Notes: generated by a model from the sequence alone, not told the origin. A DNA stretch of 64,000 nt from Paenibacillus silvisoli (GCF_030866765.1 NZ_CP133017.1:4136001-4200000), one strand, 5' to 3'; positions 49,990 through 60,355 are shown, numbered from the stretch's first letter. A program made the numbers and translations.

Positions 49990-52900
49990 CTACCTCCTGT
50001 TGTTGACTGACTCGGCATGCGGATCTGAAGGAACGGAATCGATCGTTTGGCGCAAAATGCGCTGTACATCCATCAGCTGCTGTTTGCATTGCTCCGGATG
50101 TTCGACAAGCACCTCCTCGAAGGCCGATGCTGCCTTAGCCAGCTCGTCCGCCATCAAATTCCGTGCTACGCCAATCAAAGTATGAACGTCCCGCTTTGCC
50201 TTGACCAGGTTGCCGGCATCCAATTCTACCAATATGTTCCCGGCAAAATGCTCGTATTCTTGCTTGAACAGCTGCAGCACATGATGCATGATCGCCGCAT
50301 TGCCATCCATCCGCTCCAGCAATTTGTCAACCGGAATCATCGCAGGCTCCTCGCGCATCGGAAGCCATTTCTGAATAACGGACAGAAGCTGGTTCGGATC
50401 AAGCGGCTTCAATATCACTTCATTCATGCCTGCCGCGAGGTATGTATCGTGATCTTCCTTTAATACGTTCGCCGTCAGCGCGACGATCGGCAGCTGGGAC
50501 CAAGCGGCATTGTCCCGGATAATCCGAGTCGTTTCAACCCCATCCATCTCCGGCATGAAAATATCCATCAGAACCAAATCGACCGCGGTCGTTCTAAGCA
50601 GCGCGAGCGCTTCTTCACCGGAGCTTGCCACCGTCACTTCAAAGCCGTGCATCAGCAGCGTTTCCTTCGCGACTTGTTGGTTGATGAAGTTGTCCTCCAC
50701 CAGCAGCAGGTGGATGGACTTGCTCTTGATCGTGAAGGTTTCGCTCTTCTCCGAACGATGCTTCAGCTCCGGGTAAAGGAGCGAATTTAAAGTCCGATGC
50801 AGCTCCTTGCGGCTGACCGGCTTGATCAGCATGTCGTCAGGGTAATCATCCTTCATCATCGCCAGCAATTCATCTCTCGCATAAGCGGTCGACAACGCGA
50901 TCAGCCGGATGCCTCGTTTTCTCGCGATGCGCGTCAGCTCCATCCAGGAAAAATGCCCGTACATGTCGTCGATTTCCATATCCAACACGACGCAGGACAC
51001 CGGACCGAGCATGTCATCCTTTTCCTCGAGCTGTTTAAACATCGATTTCCAATTGCCCGCCGTACTGACGAGACAGGAGAAGGATTCCAGCATTTGGCTC
51101 AAGCTTTCCTGCGCCATGGGATGATCCTCGACGACCAGAATATGCAGCGGGCCGCCGATCAGCGTCAGATCCCAATTGTCGGGGTTGCATTTTTGCACAA
51201 TCGGAAACTCCAGCGTGAAGTGAAATTTGCTGCCGACGCCCCACATGCTGTCCGCTTTGAGCTCGCCGCCCATCAGCCCGACAAGCTGATAGGTAATGGA
51301 TAAGCCTAGCCCCGTGCCGCTCTGCTGATTCAAATAATTGCCTTGCCAGAACGGCTCGAACAGCATGCCCGTTTGCTCCTCCGTCAGACCGATCCCCGTA
51401 TCCTCAACCATGAAATGGAGCGTGATCGCGCTCTCGGTTTGCTTCACCATCTCTACCTGCATGCGGACATGGCCGAGCTCCGTAAACTTGATGGCGTTGC
51501 TGCATAAATTGAGCAGCGTCTGCTTCATCCGAAGCGGATCGCCTAGAACGAGATCCGGCAGCTCCGCCGGCGTATCCAAAATAAACTCGATCTGCTTTTT
51601 ATCCATCAGCACACTAAGCGTGCTCGTAATTTCATCGAGAACGTCGTCCAGATTGAAAGAGATTTGCTCCAGCATCAGCTTATTGGCTTCCAGCTTGGAA
51701 AGGTCCAGGATGTCGTTGATCAGTCCGAGCAGCAGATGCGACGAGGTGATGATTTTGTCGGTATAATCTTTCTGCACATGCGTCAGGTCGGTATTAAGCA
51801 GCAGCCGGGAAAGTCCGATGATGCCGTTGAGCGGCGTACGAATTTCGTGGCTGACCTTGGCCATGAGCTGGCTTTTCGCTTTGTTAGCCTGATCCGCTTC
51901 CTGCTTGCGCTTAATCGCGGTCAAGTCATGAAGCGTCGCCGTAACGCCGATGATGCCCTGGTCTTGTCCGATTATCGGCGACAATATAACCGTATAATCG
52001 ATCTTATGACCGGATTTGACGCGAATGGCAGCCTCGAACGTAACGACGGTTCGGTTAGCATGCGCTAGCGCCAGCATACTGTCCCATTCGGCCCAATCCT
52101 CGATGTCGAGCGCCTCGTGAACGGCCGGCAGCGATTCCTGCTCCCCATAGTCGAATAGCTGCTTGCCTTTCTCGTTGATCGCAAGCACCTTTCCTTTCGG
52201 CGACAAGCTGAGTATGACGTCCTGGCAGCTTTCGACGATTGCCCGGTATCGCTCCTCGCTTACCCGGATTCGTTCCTGGGCTTCCTTCAGATCCGAAATT
52301 TCGGTTACGGTTCCGATAATAGAGATGACGACGTTATCCTTAAACACGGGACGAAGCCTTGTTATGAACCAGCTTCCGTCAACAAGCAATTCATAGCTTT
52401 GACATTCGCCCTTCCAAGCCGCCTCGTAGCGTTCGGCCAGAAACCGGTTCGTTTCGCTCGGGAACACGGTCACTTCCTCGATCGCTTTGTCGATGAAGTC
52501 GGAAGGCTGCAGCCGCGATTGCGGCAGCAGATTGCCCTCCATGAAGGAGAACACGGTGCGTCCGCCTTGGCGAACCAGTTTAAACGAGAACCCGGACTGA
52601 TTAATAAGAATTTCGCTTAGGTCGGTTTTGACATCCTGCAGCTCTTGCCGCCAGGAATCCGAACGAAGCAAATAGTGCAGAAACGCGGCCACGAACAAAC
52701 CGCCAACCGCGTAATAAGCAGCCCATATGTAAAGATCGGTGGAATGGAGTAAATTGGATATCCTATAGTAGGCGAACATGGAGATGAGGGATGTAGCAAT
52801 GAGGAGCAGCCATCTCTTCCAGAATGGAGCTATATATCGTACCAGCGCAATACTGCAGAGCAGCAAAATCATGCCAACGCTGATGTGCCGGATGAAGACG

Positions 52901-53193
52901 GACGGCATTTCGATCGTACGATAGATGACCATCATGCAAAAGGTTATTACGGCGGACAGCGGACCGCCTAGCTCTGCCGACAAAATGTTCGCGAAGGGCC
53001 GGAGCTCGACTGCTCCGGTGATACTGGAAGCAAAGCCGATATAGTTCAGCAGGATGCCCACAAGCCCGTTGGCGATTCCCATCCCGATGACGAGCTTGGT
53101 CCGTGAAAGGCTCTTCAGCTTGGCATACAAACGGACAAGCAGAAAGACGCACATGCCGAGCAAGGTGAAATTATAAAGCAACTCTTCGTACAA
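49990..53193 (-). CDS. Hybrid sensor histidine kinase with two receivers and an HPt domain
   Basis: A 1067-residue membrane kinase. The N-terminus has about six helices of the 5TM-LYT kind (residues 5-180). Two PAS-like regions follow (about 190-305 and 310-430), then HisKA with His449 in [12 protein letters not shown], a HATPase domain ([24 protein letters not shown]), a first receiver ([19 protein letters not shown]), a second receiver ([23 protein letters not shown]) and a C-terminal HPt with [12 protein letters not shown]. It is a full phosphorelay in one chain. The start is TTG at 53193 with AAGGAGG 8 bases upstream. A regulator gene lies divergently. Confidence 0.9.
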   Translation of the reverse strand: MYEELLYNFTLLGMCVFLLVRLYAKLKSLSRTKLVIGMGIANGLVGILLNYIGFASSITGAVELRPFANILSAELGGPLSAVITFCMMVIYRTIEMPSVFIRHISVGMILLLCSIALVRYIAPFWKRWLLLIATSLISMFAYYRISNLLHSTDLYIWAAYYAVGGLFVAAFLHYLLRSDSWRQELQDVKTDLSEILINQSGFSFKLVRQGGRTVFSFMEGNLLPQSRLQPSDFIDKAIEEVTVFPSETNRFLAERYEAAWKGECQSYELLVDGSWFITRLRPVFKDNVVISIIGTVTEISDLKEAQERIRVSEERYRAIVESCQDVILSLSPKGKVLAINEKGKQLFDYGEQESLPAVHEALDIEDWAEWDSMLALAHANRTVVTFEAAIRVKSGHKIDYTVILSPIIGQDQGIIGVTATLHDLTAIKRKQEADQANKAKSQLMAKVSHEIRTPLNGIIGLSRLLLNTDLTHVQKDYTDKIITSSHLLLGLINDILDLSKLEANKLMLEQISFNLDDVLDEITSTLSVLMDKKQIEFILDTPAELPDLVLGDPLRMKQTLLNLCSNAIKFTELGHVRMQVEMVKQTESAITLHFMVEDTGIGLTEEQTGMLFEPFWQGNYLNQQSGTGLGLSITYQLVGLMGGELKADSMWGVGSKFHFTLEFPIVQKCNPDNWDLTLIGGPLHILVVEDHPMAQESLSQMLESFSCLVSTAGNWKSMFKQLEEKDDMLGPVSCVVLDMEIDDMYGHFSWMELTRIARKRGIRLIALSTAYARDELLAMMKDDYPDDMLIKPVSRKELHRTLNSLLYPELKHRSEKSETFTIKSKSIHLLLVEDNFINQQVAKETLLMHGFEVTVASSGEEALALLRTTAVDLVLMDIFMPEMDGVETTRIIRDNAAWSQLPIVALTANVLKEDHDTYLAAGMNEVILKPLDPNQLLSVIQKWLPMREEPAMIPVDKLLERMDGNAAIMHHVLQLFKQEYEHFAGNILVELDAGNLVKAKRDVHTLIGVARNLMADELAKAASAFEEVLVEHPEQCKQQLMDVQRILRQTIDSVPSDPHAESVNNRR

Positions 53194-53330
53194 GCTGATT
53201 TCCTCCTTGTTTTTTCGACATGAAAGGAGATAGACTGACATGATTCGACAAGATATAATGTTATCTACAACGATACTTAACCTGCTCGAAAAATACAAGA
53301 CTATGTTTAGTTGCAAGGGGATGCTGCTGG

Positions 53331-54029
53331 ATGACGAAATTGCTTGTAGTTGAGGACGATATCATTTTCGGCGATATGCTTTCGCTGTACCTAAGAGAAG
53401 AAGGCTATCACGTAACCCGGGTACAGACGGCCGCTAAAGGGATTGCGGAGCTGCAAGCTTCGGCGCCGGACTTGATTCTGCTCGATCTCATCCTGCCTGA
53501 TACCCAAGATGTCAATCCTTGCGTCCTTTACCGGCAGCATACGTCCATCCCCATCATCGTCATTTCGAGCGAAACGAAGGTTTCGATGAAAATTCATTCG
53601 CTTACCGAAGGCGCGGATGACTTCATCTGCAAGCCGTTCAGTCTGCAGGAGCTGAAGGCGCGGATCGAGACCGTGCTGCGGCGAACGTCAGCCAAGCCGG
53701 CCGAATCCGAGCAGCAGGAACAAGTCCCTGGCGAAGGACCTCGGCGGATCAGCTTGAACTTGGAAAGCAGACATCTGTTCATCCAAGGCGATATGATCGA
53801 TACGACTTTCTCTGAATTCGAAATTATGCGCCTCTTATTCAACTCCCCTGGCAAAGTGTTCAGCCGGGAGGCGCTCGTGAACAATTTAAGGGGCTTCGAC
53901 TCGTTTATCAATGAGCGCTCCATTGATTTCCACGTAACCAACCTTCGCAAAAAAATCGAAGAAAATCCGAAGCAGCCCGAAATCATTAAAACCGTTTGGG
54001 GCGTTGGCTATAAACTGGTCATGTCCTAA
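53331..54029 (+). CDS. OmpR/PhoB-type response regulator
   Basis: A 232-residue regulator. The receiver has EDD near the start (VVEDDIIFG), phosphoacceptor Asp in LLDLILPD, Ser-Ser in VISSET and Lys in ICKPFS. The C-terminal winged helix shows FSEFEIMRLLF and DFHVTNLRKKIE, ending in TVWGVGYKLV. It is divergent from the hybrid kinase gene (137 bases between starts), which suggests that the two form a system, perhaps through the HPt domain. GGGG lies before the ATG at 53331. Confidence 0.9.
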   Translation: MTKLLVVEDDIIFGDMLSLYLREEGYHVTRVQTAAKGIAELQASAPDLILLDLILPDTQDVNPCVLYRQHTSIPIIVISSETKVSMKIHSLTEGADDFICKPFSLQELKARIETVLRRTSAKPAESEQQEQVPGEGPRRISLNLESRHLFIQGDMIDTTFSEFEIMRLLFNSPGKVFSREALVNNLRGFDSFINERSIDFHVTNLRKKIEENPKQPEIIKTVWGVGYKLVMS

Positions 54030-54031
54030 AC

Positions 54032-54075
54032 AAGAAAAGAATCCGGCAACGCGCATGCTGCCGGATTCTTTTCTT
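54032..54075. terminator. Bidirectional terminator
   Basis: AAGAAAAGAATCCGGCA and its complement form a 17-bp stem with a 10-base loop between the convergent regulator and GGDEF-EAL genes. Confidence 0.92.
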
Positions 54076-56260
54076 ATTTCGTCACGCTGATCAGGTCTTG
54101 GTCGAGCAGCGCCCGAATATCGTTTGCTTCCATCGGACGGCCGAATAAATAGCCTTGCATCGTCATGCAGCCGTAGTCGGACAGCAGCCGAAACTCCTCT
54201 TCCGTCTCGACGCCTTCGGCGACGACCTGAAGCTTTAAATTTTCCGCCATCGTAATAATCGTATTCACGATGGAAGCATTGACGTTGTGCTTATCCATCC
54301 CTTTGACGAACGATTGGTCGATCTTGAGCTTATCGATCGGCAGCTCGTTCAAATAGCTCAGCGAGCTGTAGCCGGTACCGAAGTCGTCAATGGCGATCGA
54401 CACGCCCAGGTTTTTCAAATTTTTCAGTATCGCCAGCGCATGATGCTTGTTCATCGTCATGCTTTCCGTAATTTCGATAACGAGATACCGGCCTTCAAGA
54501 CCTGTCTCTTCCAATATGTTCTCGATACGCTCGATAATTTTGCCGTCATTGAACTGCTGCGTGGACAAGTTAACGGCGACCGGAATTTTCGGCAAGCCCT
54601 CGTCCTGCCACCGCTTATTTTGCCGGCAAGCTTCCAGCAGCACCCACTCGCCGATGGAGTGAATCAAACCGGTTTCTTCCGCGATCGGCACAAACTCCGC
54701 CGGCGATACGCGTCCCAGCTCCGGGCTGTGCCATCTCACCAAGCATTCAAGTCCGTTGATGGTCCGGTCCTTGCCGTCAATGATCGGCTGATAATTCAAG
54801 TAAAACTCCCTGCGATCGATCGCTTTGCGCAGCCGATTCTCGATTTCCAGCTTCCGATGAATCTGCTCGTGAAACCGCGGCTCATAAAATTGATGCCGGT
54901 TGCCGCCGTCGGCCTTCGCGATGTTCATGGCCATATGCGCGTAACGGATCAGCATTTCCTGTTCCCGATGATCGACGGGATACTGGCTGATGCCGATGCT
55001 GCAGGTCATATGAATTTCAAGGCCGTCGAGCATGATCGGCTGGCTGATCGTATCGAGCAGTTGCTGTGAGCGCTGGTACGATTTCTCCGCCGACGCATCG
55101 CCGAGAATGCAAATAAACTCTTCGCTGCTTGAACGGATGATCGTCGTTTCCTCATTCGCGAACCGTTTCAGACGCCGTGCAATCAGCTGCAGCAGCGCAT
55201 CGCTCTTCTGATGCCCGACGGAATCATGGATCAGCTTGAAATGATCGAAGCAGAAATACATGACCGCGAACCGATCGTACGCTTTCAGGACGCGGTCCAT
55301 TTCTTCCTGCAGCTGGTTACGGTTAGGCAGTCCTGTCAGCTGATCATGGTTAAACAGAAAATGAATTTTCTCCTCCATCCGCTTCTGGACCGTTACCTCG
55401 AAACAGACGCCAATAAGCTCCTGCACGATGCCATTCACCCGCACCGGGCGAAAATCGAGCGCGAATACCGCCCGCTTCCACTCGATCTCGAAGCTCGTGC
55501 TCGTCTTGGAGCTGCTGTTCCACGCGCTTTCGAACTGCTCGTTCAGCTTTGACGCATTTTCGGCTTCAAACGCGCGCTCGATCGGCTGCCCGATCAGGCT
55601 GCGGCTGGACTTGCCGAACCGGTACAGCAGCTCGCCTTTGCAATCGCGAAACACAAATTTGCCGTCTTGTTTGATGACCGACGCATAGAGACCGTTCATC
55701 AGCCTCATCGTACGGTTCATTTCCTCGTGAACCGTGTTCTCGCCGACCAGACAGCCGGTCATGAATTCGAGAAGCAGCTTGAATTCCCGGTTGGACAGAT
55801 CATCCTGCTCAAGCTTCTTCCAGAACGGCTTCGCTTCGATCGCCGCCCGGCAGCGTACGAGAAACTCCTCTTCCATCTGCACGTTGTGCGGAAATTGAAA
55901 CAGCGTGTCTTTATGAAAAAAGTCAGCGGCGCCCTTGGAGAGCGCCGTTAATGCGGTCGATGTGCCTTCGTCGGTGTAGCTGCTGAGCATAATGACCGGT
56001 ACGGGATGATGGATCATCATATGGGTCAGCGTCGTCAGCCCGTCCAGAATCGGCATCTCGATATCCATCGTGACGAGATCCGGCTGCAGCTCGACCAATT
56101 GGTCGAGCGCCTCCTGCCCGTTCGCAGCCGTACCCATGACATATAATTTAGGGTCCTTCTCCAGCAGCTTGATAATCATATGCCGCATGACGGCCGAGTC
56201 GTCGACGACGAGCACGCCGTATTTCTCGGGCTTCTCGCCCAATCCGATAAAATCACGCAT
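54074..56260 (-). CDS. Receiver-PAS-GGDEF-EAL protein, degenerate GGDEF site
   Basis: A 728-residue protein. The N-terminal receiver (about 12-135, LVVDDSAVMRHM, TMDIEMPILDG) is of the CheB type. A linker and PAS-like region (about 205-300) lead to a GGDEF domain whose active site reads RSSSEEF instead of GGDEF, so cyclase activity is doubtful. The EAL domain (about 490-728) looks active: ECLVRW, NLSTQQF, EITES, DDFGTGYSS, KIDQSFV and AEGVETEEE are all present. It probably degrades cyclic-di-GMP under control of the adjacent CheA. It overlaps the end of the cheA gene by 8 bases. Confidence 0.88.
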   Translation of the reverse strand: MRDFIGLGEKPEKYGVLVVDDSAVMRHMIIKLLEKDPKLYVMGTAANGQEALDQLVELQPDLVTMDIEMPILDGLTTLTHMMIHHPVPVIMLSSYTDEGTSTALTALSKGAADFFHKDTLFQFPHNVQMEEEFLVRCRAAIEAKPFWKKLEQDDLSNREFKLLLEFMTGCLVGENTVHEEMNRTMRLMNGLYASVIKQDGKFVFRDCKGELLYRFGKSSRSLIGQPIERAFEAENASKLNEQFESAWNSSSKTSTSFEIEWKRAVFALDFRPVRVNGIVQELIGVCFEVTVQKRMEEKIHFLFNHDQLTGLPNRNQLQEEMDRVLKAYDRFAVMYFCFDHFKLIHDSVGHQKSDALLQLIARRLKRFANEETTIIRSSSEEFICILGDASAEKSYQRSQQLLDTISQPIMLDGLEIHMTCSIGISQYPVDHREQEMLIRYAHMAMNIAKADGGNRHQFYEPRFHEQIHRKLEIENRLRKAIDRREFYLNYQPIIDGKDRTINGLECLVRWHSPELGRVSPAEFVPIAEETGLIHSIGEWVLLEACRQNKRWQDEGLPKIPVAVNLSTQQFNDGKIIERIENILEETGLEGRYLVIEITESMTMNKHHALAILKNLKNLGVSIAIDDFGTGYSSLSYLNELPIDKLKIDQSFVKGMDKHNVNASIVNTIITMAENLKLQVVAEGVETEEEFRLLSDYGCMTMQGYLFGRPMEANDIRALLDQDLISVTK

Positions 56261-58838
56261 GGATTAAATCCCAGCCTCTCGACCGCAGCATTTTATCCAG
56301 TTTCAAAATGATGACGAGCTGGTCTTCGGTTTTGCAAATGCCGCCGATGTATTGTTCGGAAATGACCGCGAAATCGCGCGGTGCCGCTTCAATCTGGCTT
56401 TGCCGGATGTGGAGAACCTCCTTCACGCGGTCAACCAGAATGCCGATGTCGCGGCCATCCTCATGCAAAATAATAATCCGGGAGTTCGCGTCCGGCTCGG
56501 TCGGATGCATGCCCAAGCAGGATTTAATATCGACCACGGGCAGCAGCGCGCCGCGCAGGTTCATCAAACCGAGTACCTCGGACGGAGCGTTCGCAAGTCT
56601 CAAGATCGACGGCACTTTAATGATTTCCTTCGTCTGGTTCAGATCAAGCGCATAAGGCTCGTTATCCAAATCGAACGTAACGAGCTTCACTTTCCGTTCG
56701 TTGGCCTGCTGGCCGCTGTTGTCGGCTTTTCTGATCGTTGCGCCGGAATCGCGAATAACCGCGTTGACGTCCAAAATGAGCGCAATGCTTCCATCTCCGA
56801 GAATGGTAGCGCCGGACACATACGCAACTTGTCCCAAGTAGGAGCCTAACGACTTCATGACGATCTCTTGGTTCGCGATCAGCTTGTCCACATAGAGGCA
56901 AACCCGTTTCTCGGCAAGGCCGATCATGACGGCATAGCCCTTCGAATTCGTATCGTTCTCCATTGTGCCGAGACGACGATGCATCCGGACGAGCGGCAGT
57001 ATTTCGCCGCGGACGACGCATACTTCTTCGCCGTTTACGATTTGGACGTCCTCCGCCGTCAGCCTGAACGTCTCCACGACATTCGCCAGCGGAATCGCAA
57101 GCGTATGCTTGCCGAGCGTGACGAGCAGGGAGCGCGATATCGCAAGGGTGAGCGGCAGCTTGATCGTAAACACCGTGCCCTCGCCCGGCGTCGTCTCGAT
57201 ATTGATAATGCCGTTCAGCTTCTCGATATGCGTGCGGACGATATCCATGCCTACGCCGCGGCCCGACAGCTCCGTTACCTGCTCCGCGGTCGACATGCCC
57301 GAGTGGAAAATCAGGCTGATGATTTCCTTGTCCGACATCCGCGCAGCTTCATCCTCCGAAATGAAGCCCTTCTGAATCGCTTTTTGCTTAATCCGGTTCA
57401 AGTCAATGCCTCGGCCGTCGTCCGCGAGCGTGATGACGATGGCATTCTCTTGATGGCTCGCGCGAAGCAGCAAATTCCCTTTCCGGTTCTTGCCGAGCTT
57501 CTCGCGCTCCGCCGGCACTTCGATGCCATGGTCGATCGCATTGCGGATAATATGGATGAGCGGATCGCTGATTTCCTCGATCAACGTGCGGTCCAGCTCG
57601 GTTTCTTTCCCTTCCAGCTGGAACGACACTTCTTTGCCCGACTGCTCGGAGACGTCCCGAACGATCCGCGGGAATCGGTTGAACAGCTGCTCGATCGGCA
57701 TCATTCTTGTTTTCATCGTGCCTTCCTGAAGCTCGGCGATGACGCGTCCCAGATGATCGGTAATTTCGCCGAGCAGCAATGTTTCCGGCTCCTGCTTGAA
57801 ACGTTCCTCGAACCGTCGGCGGACTTCCCTGATCCGCGTGTTGTCGATGATCAGCTCGCCCACCAGGTTAAGCAAATGCTCGAGACGGTTGACATCGACG
57901 CGCACGGTATGCTGGATTTGGACCTTGGCATCCGGCTGCGCGGCCGGCGCTTGTTCGGATGCCGTTGCGGCGGAAGAGGAAGATGCCGCTTCGATGCTGA
58001 CGATCGGAACGGGGACCACCTTCTTCGGGCTGCCCGAAACGGCGCCATCCTTGGTGAGCGACTTCACGCTGAACTCCGCGATTTGCGACGTTTCTTCCAC
58101 CTTGCGGATAATTTCCGACTCCGAAGACGCCGTCGCAACCATAAAGTAAACCGGCTCCGATCGGAGCAATTCCTCTTGCTCCCACATCCCGATCGGCGGC
58201 GACGTGCCGATGACCTCGCCAAGCTCTCCGAGATTGCGCAAAATAACCATCGCTTTGACCGTCGGCATATCGACTTGATTGGCCAGCGTAACGCAAACCT
58301 CATAAGAAGGAATGCCTTGGCCGAGCTTCGCTTCTTTGGCCGCCAATTCGGCATCGCTCCACCCTTGGAACAGCAGCTCCGATTTTGCTGCGGCCGCCTG
58401 CCTGCCCGGTTCGCCAACGGCCGGCGCGGCGGGAGCGCCTGCCGCATGCTGGTCGTTCATGATGCCGTCAAGCAGCGCCACGAGCGCCTCGATCGGCTCG
58501 TCGTTGAACTCGCCTTTGCGAAGCGTCTCTTTTTTCGCTTTCAAATAATCGATGCATTGGAACAGCACGTTGATCAGCGGCTTGCTGACGAGCAGCCGGT
58601 TCTGGCGAAGCAGCTCAAACACGCTCTCGACCTTGTGCGTCACTTCTTTCATGGAGTGGAAGCCCATCGCGGCGGAAGAGCCCTTCAACGTGTGAGCCGC
58701 GCGGAAGATTGTCTGGATCGTCTCCGGTGAATTCCCGCCGTTCTCCAATTCGAGAATCGATTCGTCGAGCACCTGCAGCTGCTCTTCCAATTCGTCCAGA
58801 AACACGCCTAAATACGTTAACGCGAACGATTCGCTCAT
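56253..58838 (-). CDS. cheA: Chemotaxis histidine kinase CheA with two CheW-like domains
   Basis: An 861-residue CheA. The HPt domain has the phosphorylated His49 in AAHTLKGSSAA; a P2-like region (about 150-275) is followed by a Ser/Ala linker, dimerisation helices, the ATPase domain (HIIRNAIDHGIE, DDGRGID, GRGVGMD, TTPGEGTVF) and a CheW-like P5 domain (about 575-705). A second CheW-like domain follows (about 715-855, VKLVTFDLDNEPYALDL, MNLRGALLPVVD). Ordinary CheA has one. The ATG at 58838 has GGAGGTGG about 8 bases upstream. It is one base from the cheW stop. Confidence 0.92.
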   Translation of the reverse strand: MSESFALTYLGVFLDELEEQLQVLDESILELENGGNSPETIQTIFRAAHTLKGSSAAMGFHSMKEVTHKVESVFELLRQNRLLVSKPLINVLFQCIDYLKAKKETLRKGEFNDEPIEALVALLDGIMNDQHAAGAPAAPAVGEPGRQAAAAKSELLFQGWSDAELAAKEAKLGQGIPSYEVCVTLANQVDMPTVKAMVILRNLGELGEVIGTSPPIGMWEQEELLRSEPVYFMVATASSESEIIRKVEETSQIAEFSVKSLTKDGAVSGSPKKVVPVPIVSIEAASSSSAATASEQAPAAQPDAKVQIQHTVRVDVNRLEHLLNLVGELIIDNTRIREVRRRFEERFKQEPETLLLGEITDHLGRVIAELQEGTMKTRMMPIEQLFNRFPRIVRDVSEQSGKEVSFQLEGKETELDRTLIEEISDPLIHIIRNAIDHGIEVPAEREKLGKNRKGNLLLRASHQENAIVITLADDGRGIDLNRIKQKAIQKGFISEDEAARMSDKEIISLIFHSGMSTAEQVTELSGRGVGMDIVRTHIEKLNGIINIETTPGEGTVFTIKLPLTLAISRSLLVTLGKHTLAIPLANVVETFRLTAEDVQIVNGEEVCVVRGEILPLVRMHRRLGTMENDTNSKGYAVMIGLAEKRVCLYVDKLIANQEIVMKSLGSYLGQVAYVSGATILGDGSIALILDVNAVIRDSGATIRKADNSGQQANERKVKLVTFDLDNEPYALDLNQTKEIIKVPSILRLANAPSEVLGLMNLRGALLPVVDIKSCLGMHPTEPDANSRIIILHEDGRDIGILVDRVKEVLHIRQSQIEAAPRDFAVISEQYIGGICKTEDQLVIILKLDKMLRSRGWDLIHA

Positions 58839-58839
58839 C

Positions 58840-59265
58840 CTACAGTCCACCTCCAGTATTCAAAATCGCCGGCAAATGCAAAATGCTGACGAGCTGATCG
58901 TTGATTTTTCCGATGCCCGACAAATAGCCGGAGTTCGAACCGCCGATCCCATCCGGCGTCGGCAATATTTCCGCGAAGAAGGCGACCTGCTCCACTCTGT
59001 CCACATAAAGGCCGACCGGCTCGCCTTCCGGCGTTTGCACGATCACGATGCGCGAAGCCGCGGAAGCGCCGCTTTCCGGCATGCGGAATTTGGAACGAAG
59101 GCCGACTACGGGCACGATCGTCCCGCGCAAATTGATAACCCCTCGAACATGAGCCCTTGCGGCTGGTATTTCAGTGACCGGCATATCTTTAATAATTTCC
59201 TGAATGGCTGTGATCGGAAGCGCAAACTTCTCATCATTCAACCCGACTACGATATAATTCGACAC
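58840..59265 (-). CDS. cheW: CheW coupling protein
   Basis: A 141-residue CheW that links chemoreceptors to CheA. It shows YIVVGLNDEKFALPI at the start, VRGVINLRGTIVPVV in the middle, and IGKINDQLVSILHL near the end. The start is GTG at 59265 with AGGAGG about 9 bases upstream. It precedes cheA with almost no gap and follows the unknown 144-residue gene by 37 bases. Confidence 0.92.
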   Translation of the reverse strand: MSNYIVVGLNDEKFALPITAIQEIIKDMPVTEIPAARAHVRGVINLRGTIVPVVGLRSKFRMPESGASAASRIVIVQTPEGEPVGLYVDRVEQVAFFAEILPTPDGIGGSNSGYLSGIGKINDQLVSILHLPAILNTGGGL

Positions 59266-59302
59266 CGTCCGGACCTCCTACTATATGTTAGGGTTTGTTT
59301 GT

Positions 59303-59737
59303 TTAAGGGAAGTATTTCTCCGACTCTACCAAATGCGCGCCATCGACTTTCAAAATGACGCAATCGAATATATTCATAATCTCGCTGCGGGCGCGATGCA
59401 CGAAGCCAAGGATGGAATGCTCCATTTTGCTCGTGCATAACGAGGCATTGACCCAGACCTTGCCATTCATAATGACAATCGACATATCGTTATGCGTCGG
59501 GTACCGATACACTTCATCGAACACGTTCGTCTCCGCGAACATTTCGGGCAGCACGACGGAAAACATTAATACCGGCGGTTCGTCGCCCATATCGGTAATG
59601 CGGAATTGCTCATGGATGGGATAGTTTTCCTTGGTCCATCGAAATCCATGGGTGTAGGCTGGATCGGCCTGCCAAACCGGCTCGAACCGGCTCGTCGCTT
59701 CGTCAAACAAATCTTTATAAAAATCCAGCAGCTTCAT
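59303..59737 (-). CDS. Unknown protein at the head of the che operon
   Basis: A 144-residue soluble protein, with no signal or membrane segment. It has an aromatic-rich start (LLDFYKDLFDEATSRF) and alternating strands such as PVLMFSVVLPEMFAE, MSIVIMNGKVWVNASLCT and FDCVILKVDGAHLVE. I do not recognise the family. It is probably co-transcribed with cheW, cheA and the GGDEF-EAL gene, which suggests a sensory or adaptor role. An AGGTGA lies about 8 bases before the ATG at 59737. Confidence 0.65.
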   Translation of the reverse strand: MKLLDFYKDLFDEATSRFEPVWQADPAYTHGFRWTKENYPIHEQFRITDMGDEPPVLMFSVVLPEMFAETNVFDEVYRYPTHNDMSIVIMNGKVWVNASLCTSKMEHSILGFVHRARSEIMNIFDCVILKVDGAHLVESEKYFP

Positions 59738-59913
59738 ACCCGATCACCTATACGCATGCTGTGCAGTTTCAAATCTGCGTACCTCCTTCGCCTTACCAAT
59801 ACCCCCATTATAGGTTCTAATTATTTAGTAAGTTCTTAATGTTCATTTGAATTGTGTGATATTCCGTTCATTTTATTTGGAAAGTGTTAGTACGCAGGAC
59901 GCGCCGGGCACAC

Positions 59914-59947
59914 GAAAAAGCCCGCATCTCGAAACGAGATGCGGGCT
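59914..59947 (-). terminator. Terminator of the DUF2500 gene
   Basis: AGCCCGCATCTCG / CGAGATGCGGGCT with an AAA loop is followed by TTTTTCG on the minus strand, directly at the stop codon of the DUF2500 gene. Confidence 0.93.
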
Positions 59948-59950
59948 AAC

Positions 59951-60355
59951 TTATCGCTGGAAGCCTAAATATCGGGTGCCTTGGAAGGTGAGCTTGCCGC
60001 GATCGCCTTCCACCAGCAGTCCGGACTCCTCGCCGTTCAACTGAAATTCCATCCGGTCGCCGCTTTCGACCTCAAACGTAACAAAGTAATCGGTATGCGT
60101 GCTGGTCGAGTGATTGTGGAATCCGTCTTGAGGTCCGTGGTGATGCGTGGTGCTGCTTCTGACATTCGTTCTTTTGTTCACGATGACCGCCTGTACGGAC
60201 AGCACGGGCTGCTTATTGTTTCGCTGCCATTGCCCGACTGATCGAATAATGCCGAAGAGGATCAAGCCGAATACGAGAATGAAAAATATTGGAAAAATCG
60301 TCGACATGATACTGAACATCCGATCCCCGGCTGTGAAAGGATCCATATTGCCCAT
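59951..60355 (-). CDS. DUF2500 membrane-anchored protein
   Basis: A 134-residue protein with one N-terminal membrane helix (residues about 18-40) and a C-terminal beta domain. VLSVQAVIVNKRTNV, a His-rich loop TTHHHG, DYFVTFEVESGDRMEF and the end VEGDRGKLTFQGTRYLGF are the DUF2500 pattern. Function unknown. AAAGGCGG lies about 8 bases before the ATG. Confidence 0.85.
   Translation of the reverse strand: MGNMDPFTAGDRMFSIMSTIFPIFFILVFGLILFGIIRSVGQWQRNNKQPVLSVQAVIVNKRTNVRSSTTHHHGPQDGFHNHSTSTHTDYFVTFEVESGDRMEFQLNGEESGLLVEGDRGKLTFQGTRYLGFQR

Noticed and set aside
56868-58730. Long plus-strand open frame (620 codons) opposite cheA
   Set aside because: It lies wholly antisense to a clearly recognised gene, encodes an Arg/Asp-rich composition without motifs and reflects codon bias.
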